Origin: an uncultured bacterium
GTDB lineage: Bacteria > Planctomycetota > UBA8108
Reading direction: 5' to 3'
Length of the DNA: 35,441 nucleotides
Assembly (NCBI GenBank): GCA_913042995.1
Contig: CAJWMA010000005.1
Coordinates: forward strand, 1 to 35,441
Below, one piece after another: positions 15,007-21,698 of this stretch. The first letter of the stretch is position 1. Every line of letters begins with the position of its first letter. Both the position numbers and the translations under genes were made by a program. The notes beneath the pieces were generated by a model. That model saw nothing but the letters and a program-made list of their open reading frames with translations, was not told where the DNA came from and did no database searches.

Positions 15007-17622
15007 ATGTCCATCACAAAGCTCGTCTTCTATTGCATTCCAGTCTGCATGTTGTTGCTTGTCCCGAACTCCAGCCTCAACGCGCAGAGCCCCCTGGTCC
15101 AGGAAGGAGACACCTGGCGCTTCTTCAGGGCGGTCTCCGCGCCGCCCGAGACCTGGGTCGACCTTGAATTCAACGCGGAGGAGGCCGGCTGGGAGAGCGG
15201 CCCGGGCGGCATCGGCTACGGAGACGAAGATGATGCCACCGTTCTCGATGACATGGCCGACAACTACATCGCCGTCTACATGCGCATCGAATTCGATGTC
15301 CCCGCTGAGCTTGCCGAGGCCTGGCTGCAGCTCCGAGTGCGCTACGATGATTCCTTCGTGGCCTACATCGATGGTGAAGAGGTCGCTCGCCGGGGCATCG
15401 ACGGATCCCCGCCGCTCTTTGACCAGGGAGCCTCTGTTGAACATGAGATCACCAGCGCGGACGGCTTTGATGAAGAGTTCCTGCTCGAGCAGACGGAGCT
15501 TGATACCGGCCGACACGTGCTTGCCGTCGAGGTTCACAATATAACCCTCGGCTCCAGCGACCTGTCGTTCTCCGCCGAGTTGGTCGGCTCGCAGCTGCTC
15601 GTGACCTCTGTAGACCCGGCCTTCGGCCCGCTGGAGGGCGGAAACACGGTGAGAATCCACGCGCTTGGAATTTTCCCGGGGCTCAATCCGGATGTCATCT
15701 TCGGCAACCTGGAGTCGCCCTCGGTTACCGTCGAAGACGAGTACATCGAGGCCGAGGTGCCCGCGGCGAAAGTCCCCGGAGCCGTGGATATCATCATCGA
15801 TACGGTAAACGCCACGACCGTCATCCCGGCCGGCTACATCTACGCCAACCCGGATGGGGGCATAGGAGGTCTCGATTTCACCGGCGGCCCCTACGCGACC
15901 GCGGAGGGCTTCAGCGGCATACTCGGAGAAGGAACCCTGCAGGCCTGGTTCCGGCGTGGAGCGGGGCAAGGCCAGTTCGCCAATTTCATCTACAGCCCCC
16001 TTGCCTCCATCGAGGCCGCGGACGGCTCCGACGCCTTCATCCTCGAGGTGAGACCCGGCAATATCCGCGCGCGGACCGCAGCAGATGGAGACTTCAACGA
16101 TCTTACCGCCACGACCGACCTGCCCGAGGGAGAGTGGCACAACATCTGCTGCACCTTCTCCGAGCGAGGCCGGGCGGTCTACCTCGATGGCCGGCAGATA
16201 GCCGCCGACAACTTCTCTACCAATCTCAGCGACTGCGACCGGATTCGCCTGGGCTCCCGTTTTGAACAAGACGGAGGCTTCTTTTCCGGAGATCTCATCG
16301 GCACCATCCACTCCGCCGCCGTCTGGGGCTTCGAGCGGTTCGAGGAGGAGATTCAACAAGAGCTCTTCATGCCCCCGTCCGAAGACCCCTACATTGGAGC
16401 GAGCTGGGAGCTGAATGAAGGCGTTGGAGACCGCGCGAGCGATTCCGGCGACCTCGGAGCCGATCTCATCTTCGGCGCCGGGCCCGGCGCGGACGCGGAT
16501 GATCCCGACTGGATCACCATCGACGATTTCCCAATCTTCATGGTCACCGGGATCCAGCCCGCATCAGGGCCGCTCGCCGGAGGTGAGATGGTCAGGATCT
16601 TCGGCGCCGGCTTTCCGCTCGAGGGAGAGGTGACCATCAGCTTCGTGGACCGGCTGGCTCCTTTCCTGGCGACGCCCTCGCCCACGGTCAGCGTCCTCAG
16701 CAATTGGGAGATCACCGCCGAGGTTCCCGCGGCGGAAGATTTCCAGGTGGTCGACATCCTGGTGGAAACCCCGGCCGGGAGCGGCCTCCTGGAGGCCGCC
16801 TATACCTACGCCCCCGACCCTGCCAGCATCTTCACGACGATCGAGGAGGGCGACATCTGGGACTACATCATCGCCAACGAGGCGATGCCGGAGGGCTGGA
16901 ACCTGCCTGAGTTCAGGCCGCAGGAAAACGGCTGGGAGAGAGGACCGACCGGAATCGGCTACGGAGACGGTGACGATGCGACCATCGTCACCGGTGTCCA
17001 GGACCAGACCCCGGCGGTCTACGCCCGCCGCGAATGGCTGCTCAGCGGCGGAGGCGAAAACATGAGCTTCCTGCGGTTCAGGATCCGCTATGACGATGGC
17101 TTCGTCGCCTACCTCAACGGCACCGAGGTCGCCCGCGCCAATCTCGACGGAGTTCCGCCGGCCTTTGACGAGCTGGCGACCGCCACCCACGAAATCACCG
17201 GCGGCGAGGGCGTCTTCGATGAGGTCATCGATCTCACCGATTTCCGTGACAGCCTCCGCAACGGTCTCAACGTGCTGGCAATCGAGGTCCACAACAACAC
17301 CCTCGGCTCCAGCGACATGTCTCTCTCCGCCGAGCTCGAATTCTCCGCGCCCGGCGAGACCTTCATCCGAGGAGATGTCGACAACAACCAGAGCTGGAAC
17401 GTCACCGACGCGGTCAAGATCCTGCTGCACGCCTTTACGGGCGCTGAGCTGCCCTGCCTCGAGGCCGCCGATGTCGACGACAGCGGCCGCATCGACCTGG
17501 AAGACGGCGTCGGGTTGCTGAACTTCGTCTTCAGACAGGGCGAGGCGCCGCCGCCGCCGCTCTACGAGGCGCTGCCGGACCTCGACAGCGACGAGCTGGG
17601 GTGTGAGTCCTTCGGGGACTAG
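15007..17622 (+). CDS. Large secreted protein: jelly-roll-like, IPT/TIG, LamG-like, IPT/TIG, jelly-roll-like and dockerin-like domains
   Basis: The ATG at 15007 has GGAG upstream and opens a signal peptide (MSITKLVFYCIPVCMLLLV...LNAQ); the ORF-track start at 14956 would bury it. The protein has 871 residues. Domain order is a jelly-roll-like domain (34-194; IGYGDEDDATVLDDM, YDDSFVAYIDG), IPT/TIG (198-281; DPAFGPLEGGNTVRI), LamG-like (288-455; GTLQAWFRR, GEWHNICCTFSERGRAVYLDG), a second IPT/TIG (511-602; QPASGPLAGGEMVRI), a second jelly-roll-like domain (611-779) and a dockerin-like module (787-871). The arrangement is nearly symmetrical about LamG. No catalytic motif is visible. It is probably an extracellular or surface glycan-binding or structural protein. 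The short tail LDSDELGCESFGD keeps one Cys only. Confidence 0.85.
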   Translation: MSITKLVFYCIPVCMLLLVPNSSLNAQSPLVQEGDTWRFFRAVSAPPETWVDLEFNAEEAGWESGPGGIGYGDEDDATVLDDMADNYIAVYMRIEFDVPAELAEAWLQLRVRYDDSFVAYIDGEEVARRGIDGSPPLFDQGASVEHEITSADGFDEEFLLEQTELDTGRHVLAVEVHNITLGSSDLSFSAELVGSQLLVTSVDPAFGPLEGGNTVRIHALGIFPGLNPDVIFGNLESPSVTVEDEYIEAEVPAAKVPGAVDIIIDTVNATTVIPAGYIYANPDGGIGGLDFTGGPYATAEGFSGILGEGTLQAWFRRGAGQGQFANFIYSPLASIEAADGSDAFILEVRPGNIRARTAADGDFNDLTATTDLPEGEWHNICCTFSERGRAVYLDGRQIAADNFSTNLSDCDRIRLGSRFEQDGGFFSGDLIGTIHSAAVWGFERFEEEIQQELFMPPSEDPYIGASWELNEGVGDRASDSGDLGADLIFGAGPGADADDPDWITIDDFPIFMVTGIQPASGPLAGGEMVRIFGAGFPLEGEVTISFVDRLAPFLATPSPTVSVLSNWEITAEVPAAEDFQVVDILVETPAGSGLLEAAYTYAPDPASIFTTIEEGDIWDYIIANEAMPEGWNLPEFRPQENGWERGPTGIGYGDGDDATIVTGVQDQTPAVYARREWLLSGGGENMSFLRFRIRYDDGFVAYLNGTEVARANLDGVPPAFDELATATHEITGGEGVFDEVIDLTDFRDSLRNGLNVLAIEVHNNTLGSSDMSLSAELEFSAPGETFIRGDVDNNQSWNVTDAVKILLHAFTGAELPCLEAADVDDSGRIDLEDGVGLLNFVFRQGEAPPPPLYEALPDLDSDELGCESFGD
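15106..15588 (+). repeat. Jelly-roll-like domain copy A (GIGYGDEDD)
   Basis: Residues 34-194. Landmarks are GDTWRFFRA, GIGYGDEDDATVLDDM, YDDSFVAYIDGEEVARR, HVLAVEVHN and GSSDLSFSAEL. It shares most invariant positions with the three other copies. Confidence 0.75.
16837..17343 (+). repeat. Jelly-roll-like domain copy B (GIGYGDGDD)
   Basis: Residues 611-779. Landmarks are GDIWDYIIANEAMPEGW, GIGYGDGDDATIV, YDDGFVAYLNGTEVARAN, NVLAIEVHNN and GSSDMSLSAEL. It shares the IWDY/DWDY opening and YDDGFVAYLNG with copy 1 of the protease gene. Confidence 0.75.
17365..17619 (+). repeat. Dockerin-like C-terminal module (copy 3 of 3)
   Basis: FIRGDVDNNQSWNVTDAVKI and DVDDSGRIDLEDGVGLL are the two half-repeats, with a Pro-rich spacer and the tail ELGCESFGD. 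The first calcium loop is less regular than in the other copies. Confidence 0.72.
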
Positions 17623-17636
17623 CCTCGAGGCTCCCC

Positions 17637-18401
17637 TCAGGTCAGATCACGGTACTCTCGCCTGGAGAACCAGTACATTCCCAGAGCCAGGAAGACAGCG
17701 GTAGCCGCCAGGAGCGAAACGGCCGCATCATCTCCCTCCACCGGCTGAAAGATCGGCGTGTTTCTCGGCTTGATACCATGTCCGGAGCCAGCATCGTAGA
17801 GCATGCAGCGGACATAGAAGCTGATGGAGATCCGCTTGAGCACGCCCGGCACCTGGCCCATAAAAAACTCCACCAGGAACACATGGGCTACCCCGATCAG
17901 CGTCGCGTTGCGAAAGACGGCGCCCAGCCAGCCGAAGAAGGCCAGGTAGGCGAAAGTACCCAGGGCGATCGTCGGCAGGAACATCCAGGCGACCTCCAAC
18001 AGCGGCAGCGGCAGACCGCCGCAGGCCGATGCGACAGCGCAGAGCCCGAAGACCGCGCCGAGGGAGATACCAAGAGCCAGCGGAAGAGCCCCAAGCAGCT
18101 TGGCCAGGTAGAGACTCCAGCGCGAGATCGGACGGGTCGAGAGATAGACCAGGGTTTTGTCCTCACGATCGTCCCCGATAACGGCCGTCCCCAGGGTCAG
18201 GGTAATGATCGGCAGGAAGAACCGGCAGAAGGGCAGCTCGATGATCCAGCGCCCGAAGCTCTTGATCTTCCAGGGGTCGATCAGTCCCGTCGTACCCACC
18301 AGCACGGCCAGCACAAGAAACAGGATGAGGGCGACGACGAGACGGCGGGGGCGGAGCTGTCGGCGAAGACTGAAAAAGACGAGGTAGAGCCAGGAATTCA
18401 C
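17637..18401 (-). CDS. ABC-2 type transporter permease
   Basis: The 254-residue protein starts with GTG at 18401, overlapping the stop of the upstream ATPase by 4 nt (GTGA), which indicates translational coupling. About six hydrophobic segments are visible, beginning at VALILFLVLAVLVG and ending at LLAATAVFLALGMYWF. GDDREDKTLVYLSTRPISR is the cytoplasmic loop typical of ABC-2 permeases, just before the next helix. It is the last gene of a four-gene operon with two ATPase/permease pairs. It should form the membrane channel with the ATPase at 18398-19348; the substrate is unknown. It is convergent with the large secreted protein gene, with 14 bp between stops. Confidence 0.85.
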   Translation of the reverse strand: MNSWLYLVFFSLRRQLRPRRLVVALILFLVLAVLVGTTGLIDPWKIKSFGRWIIELPFCRFFLPIITLTLGTAVIGDDREDKTLVYLSTRPISRWSLYLAKLLGALPLALGISLGAVFGLCAVASACGGLPLPLLEVAWMFLPTIALGTFAYLAFFGWLGAVFRNATLIGVAHVFLVEFFMGQVPGVLKRISISFYVRCMLYDAGSGHGIKPRNTPIFQPVEGDDAAVSLLAATAVFLALGMYWFSRREYRDLT

Positions 18402-19348
18402 GCGCCGCCTCCCATCTCTTCTCCAACCAGGTAGCCGAAGACAGCCTCTACCGAAGCATCGAGAGGAACCAACCGCTCGATGCCGATGCCAAGCTCTGAG
18501 ACCAGCCCTGGAAGCGCGCGGTAGAAACTCTCGACCTGGGGAACGCTGAGCACCAGGTCCTCTTCGTCGAGCCCCCCCCGGACCTTGAAAACAATGCCTG
18601 TAACGAGGCCGGACTCGAGCAACCGCGCACCGAGCTTCCTTGGGTCGGTGGCCGTGATGAGCAGCTTGAGTGGATGGTCCTTGAGAAGACCTCGGACCTC
18701 GGCCAGCGGACCCGAGGCGATCACATTGCCCTGGGCGAGAAAGAGGATCTGGTCGGTAACCGCCTCGATCTCCTCGAGGATATGACTCGAGACAAGGATC
18801 GTGACTCCCTCGGCGGCAAGGCCATCAAAGAGCCGCAGCATCTCACGTCGTCCCCTGGCGTCAATTCCGTTCAACGGCTCATCGAGCACCAGGATGTCGG
18901 GCTTGTGAACAAGGGCCTGGGCGAGCTTGGCGCGCTGGCGCATTCCCTTGGAGCAGGCCTTCAGACGCTTGCCGGCGAACTCGAGCGCGCCGGTCTTCTC
19001 GAGAGCTTCGCGCGCGAAGGCGTCGGCGCAGGCCCCGAGGCCGCAGAGACGGCCCATCGCGCGAACAAACCCAAGGACACTCATGTCTTCGTAAAAAGAG
19101 TCCCCCTCGGGCGAGTAGCCGAGGCGGCGGCGAGCTGAAGGCCTCTTCCAGACATCCTCACCGAAGATGAGCGCCTCGCCGTAGGACGGTTTGAGTTGGC
19201 CGGTGAGAATCTTCATCAGCGTCGATTTCCCGGCGCCGTTGGGGCCTACCAGTCCGGTGATCCCCGGCCGCAGTTCAAGACTGACCTTGTTGAGACCGGC
19301 GATCTCACCGTACCACTTGGCGAGCTCACGAATCGAGACCGGGTTCAT
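18398..19348 (-). CDS. ABC transporter ATP-binding protein (second pair)
   Basis: The ORF track starts at 19489. The ATG at 19348 has GGAGGTGG upstream and overlaps the stop of the permease before it (ATGA), giving 316 residues. Walker A is GPNGAGKST at 35-43, the signature region is CSKGMRQRAKLAQAL instead of LSGGQ, and Walker B is ILVLDEP followed by LNGIDARGR. The H-loop is SSHILEE. The C-terminal 90 residues (ITATDPRKLGARLL...) are an accessory domain seen in Nos/gliding-type ABC ATPases. It powers export or membrane remodelling with the adjacent permease. Confidence 0.9.
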   Translation of the reverse strand: MNPVSIRELAKWYGEIAGLNKVSLELRPGITGLVGPNGAGKSTLMKILTGQLKPSYGEALIFGEDVWKRPSARRRLGYSPEGDSFYEDMSVLGFVRAMGRLCGLGACADAFAREALEKTGALEFAGKRLKACSKGMRQRAKLAQALVHKPDILVLDEPLNGIDARGRREMLRLFDGLAAEGVTILVSSHILEEIEAVTDQILFLAQGNVIASGPLAEVRGLLKDHPLKLLITATDPRKLGARLLESGLVTGIVFKVRGGLDEEDLVLSVPQVESFYRALPGLVSELGIGIERLVPLDASVEAVFGYLVGEEMGGGA

Positions 19349-20298
19349 GAAACCACCTCCACCGCGCGGGTCTTGTGCCAGAAGGCCCAGAGCGCCGCGC
19401 CAAGCCAGGCGGCCAGGGCGGCGACAGGCAGCCAGGGCGACGTGCTGAACAGGCTCGACTCGATTCCGAAAAACGCGTTCGAGCACCATTGCAGGAGGTA
19501 CCAGAAATCGAACAGCTTCCAGTAATCGGAGCCCCCCGCGTTCTCGTGAATGACCTCGGTAACGATCGGAAGGAAGATGAAGATCAACCCCCAGACCATG
19601 ACAATCGAGATCGTCCTCTGCAGCAGGGCCGCCACGCCCAGGAGCAGGGTCGACATGCCGACGCTCACAAGGAGGCCGTAGGCCAAAATCCCGAAGAGAA
19701 TGCGCCGCGACTCGATGAAGTAATCAAAGGTGTCTCCAAAGAGGCCATACTCGATAAAGAGCGCCAGGCAGGGAAGCAGGGTCAGCAGGCTCACCAGCAA
19801 GGACGTCGCCACCAGCTTGCCAAGGAAGTATTGCCAGCGCTCGAGCGGCTTGGAAAAGTAGAAGGTGAGCGACCTGAAGCGGAAATCGTTTCCAACCAGC
19901 ACCGCCCCGCTAATGGCCAACAGCAGCATGACAACGGTATTCTGGCTCGTGATAAAGTCTCTGAAGGATTCACCTGTGCCGGTAAAGATAAAGTTCCTGG
20001 CAAATGCGAGCGGTCCCTCCCCGAAACGCTGGCCCTTCAGCTGGGCAGCGAGCCCGGCAAGAAAATAGATCATGGCGCTGAAAAACAGGAAGTTGATAAG
20101 CCCCAGGCCCACAAAGACCTTGAAGATCCTGCGCTTGGTAACGAGCCCCAGGCCGACACGGGCGACCGGCCACCAGGAGAGCGCGGGAGAACGCGACTCC
20201 TCGGGCGCCGAGCTGATCGACCACCGGTCAACGACGGTAGCTCCCATCTTGGGCGGCAGCAGATCAACCTCGTCGATTTCCATTGGTTCCTCAGCCAT
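19345..20298 (-). CDS. ABC-2 type transporter permease (first pair)
   Basis: The ATG at 20298 has GGGGGAG upstream and overlaps the upstream ATPase stop by 8 nt; the protein has 317 residues. A soluble N-terminus of about 55 residues (MAEEPMEIDEVDLLPPKMG) precedes the first helix. At least six hydrophobic segments follow, including FVGLGLINFLFFSAMIYFLAG cut by the usual loops. FRFRSLTFYFSKPLERWQYFLGK is the cytoplasmic loop characteristic of ABC-2 permeases. It pairs with the ATPase at 20291-21280. The substrate is unknown, and this permease is not closely similar by eye to the one at 17637. Confidence 0.85.
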   Translation of the reverse strand: MAEEPMEIDEVDLLPPKMGATVVDRWSISSAPEESRSPALSWWPVARVGLGLVTKRRIFKVFVGLGLINFLFFSAMIYFLAGLAAQLKGQRFGEGPLAFARNFIFTGTGESFRDFITSQNTVVMLLLAISGAVLVGNDFRFRSLTFYFSKPLERWQYFLGKLVATSLLVSLLTLLPCLALFIEYGLFGDTFDYFIESRRILFGILAYGLLVSVGMSTLLLGVAALLQRTISIVMVWGLIFIFLPIVTEVIHENAGGSDYWKLFDFWYLLQWCSNAFFGIESSLFSTSPWLPVAALAAWLGAALWAFWHKTRAVEVVS

Positions 20299-21280
20299 GG
20301 TTCTCCCCCGGAGGCGGTGGCGGCGGAGGCGAAGCGCTGGCAACAACACGCTCAAAGATCGTTTCCAGGTTCTCTTCGTGAGGCTGAAGCCCTGAAAGCA
20401 GGCAGGCAGGTTCGGCCTCACCGGCCGCTGCGAAGGCCTCGAAGAGCAATCTCGTGTCGGCCTCCCCGGGAAGGGTGGCGATGAAATCCCGGGGCGGCGC
20501 GCCCGGCCTCGCCGGGAGTGCCTCCAGCTCGACCCCGCGGTCGGTGAGCACCGCTTCGCAGGTCTCGACCGACCCGGTCACCTGGATCCGGTAGCTGTTG
20601 ACCCGGGAGGATGTGAGCTCCGAAACCTCGCCATGGGCCAGGACGCGCCCCCGGTCGAGGATGACGACCGAATCGCAGACCCGCTCGACATCGCCGAGGA
20701 GGTGGCTCGAGAGCAGGATCGATTTCCCCTGCTCCCGGTGGAGCCGAGAGATGAGCTCGAGCATGGCCGAACGACCGGCCGGATCGAGCCCGTTGGTCGG
20801 CTCATCGAGGATGACCAGGTCGGGATCATTGATGAGCGCCTGGGCGAGCTTGGCGCGCTGACGGATACCGGTCGGCTGCTCCTCGATCAGGCGGTAGCGC
20901 GCCTCCTCCAGCCCCAGCAGCGAGAGCACCTCGTGGGCGCGGCGGCGCGCATCGACAGCTTTCTGGCCGCACAGCTCGCCGGCGAGCGAAACGAACTGCA
21001 GAACCGAGAGCCCGGCGACGAAGCTGTCGTTCTCCGGCATATACCCCACCCGCGACCTCACCTTGCGGGACTCCCGGGCGGCGTCAAAGCCCAGCATCCA
21101 GGCTCTCCCCGCTGACGGAGCCAACAAGCCCATCAGCATGTTGAGCAGGGTCGATTTGCCGGCGCCATTAGGCCCCAGCAGGCCGACAACCCCGGGCTGC
21201 AGAACCACCTCGTCAGCCTCGAAGGCCAGGTGGGCGCCATACAGGCGCTTCAATTTTTCCAGCCGAATCAACTCACTCAC
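20291..21280 (-). CDS. ABC transporter ATP-binding protein (first pair, operon start)
   Basis: The 329-residue protein starts with GTG at 21280 after AGAGGTAAAT. Walker A is GPNGAGKST (36-44), the signature region is PTGIRQRAKLAQAL, Walker B is LVILDEPTNGLDPAGR and the H-loop is SSHLLGD. The C-terminal accessory domain (YRIQVTGSVETCEAVL...) ends with a run of seven prolines before GENHG. It leads a four-gene overlapping operon and shares with the second ATPase the deviant signature sequence, suggesting the two pairs arose by duplication. The gap before it holds a perfect palindrome at the -35 position. Confidence 0.9.
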   Translation of the reverse strand: MSELIRLEKLKRLYGAHLAFEADEVVLQPGVVGLLGPNGAGKSTLLNMLMGLLAPSAGRAWMLGFDAARESRKVRSRVGYMPENDSFVAGLSVLQFVSLAGELCGQKAVDARRRAHEVLSLLGLEEARYRLIEEQPTGIRQRAKLAQALINDPDLVILDEPTNGLDPAGRSAMLELISRLHREQGKSILLSSHLLGDVERVCDSVVILDRGRVLAHGEVSELTSSRVNSYRIQVTGSVETCEAVLTDRGVELEALPARPGAPPRDFIATLPGEADTRLLFEAFAAAGEAEPACLLSGLQPHEENLETIFERVVASASPPPPPPPGENHG

Positions 21281-21335
21281 ATTTACCTCTCAAAGAGAAA
21301 CCCATGGGTCACGGCGTATCTTAACATGACCTCGC

Positions 21336-21348
21336 GGGTGATTCACCC
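21336..21348. promoter_or_regulatory. 13-bp palindrome in the divergent ABC/symporter gap
   Basis: GGGTGA-T-TCACCC is a perfect 6-bp inverted repeat about one central base. On the minus strand a -10-like TAAGAT (21318-21323) lies 12 nt away, so the palindrome would cover the -35 region of the ABC operon. Operator function is inferred. Confidence 0.45.
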
Positions 21349-21371
21349 CGACCGTCCGGGCCTGTCGCGGC

Positions 21372-21400
21372 TTGACAGTCAGGGGCTACTCTCGCATGAT
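21372..21400 (+). promoter_or_regulatory. Putative promoter of the DUF3311-symporter operon
   Basis: TTGACA (perfect -35) and CATGAT (4/6) are separated by 17 nt. The implied start near 21407 lies after the ATG at 21396, so it favours the GTG start at 21453. Confidence 0.6.
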
Positions 21401-21452
21401 CACTCAAAGTTCGTTCAACTCATCAGCGGCAACCGATTCGAGAGAGACAACC

Positions 21453-21698
21453 GTGCGCATCCTGGTCATTTGCCTGATCCTTCTCCTCGCCATCCTTCAC
21501 CAGGACTGGTGGTGGTGGGAGGCGAAGGAACCCCTGGTCTTCGGCTTCATGCCGATCGGCCTGGCCTGGCACGCCGGGATCTCCCTGGCGGCCGGTCTCG
21601 TCGGCCTGGTAGCGGTCATGTTCTGCTGGCCTGATCACCTGGACAACGAAGAGGAGGAAGAGGCCGGAGCGGAAACAGGGAAAGAGGAGGCCAGCTGA
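21453..21698 (+). CDS. DUF3311-like small membrane protein, symporter partner
   Basis: I chose the GTG at 21453, with GAGAGAGAC upstream, over the ORF-track start at 21372; this gives 81 residues. Two hydrophobic helices (VRILVICLILLLAILHQ and a second at HAGISLAAGLVGLVAVMFCW) flank a short loop with PLVFGFMPIGLAWH, as in DUF3311. The C-terminus is very acidic (NEEEEEAGAETGKEE). The stop overlaps the start of the symporter (TGATG). DUF3311 proteins typically precede SSS symporters and are thought to be their small subunit; a direct complex is inferred here. Confidence 0.75.
   Translation: MRILVICLILLLAILHQDWWWWEAKEPLVFGFMPIGLAWHAGISLAAGLVGLVAVMFCWPDHLDNEEEEEAGAETGKEEAS

Noticed and set aside
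14971-16359. 462-residue minus-strand ORF
   Set aside because: It is a shadow of the IPT/LamG protein; GC-rich DNA keeps its frame open by chance.
2408-17619. A cellulosome
   Set aside because: The dockerin-like modules suggest it, but there is no cohesin, scaffoldin or glycoside hydrolase in the window.
17621-17632. AGCCTCGAGGCT palindrome between convergent genes as a terminator
   Set aside because: It has no loop-sized centre and no T-tract; it is only a restriction-site-like palindrome.
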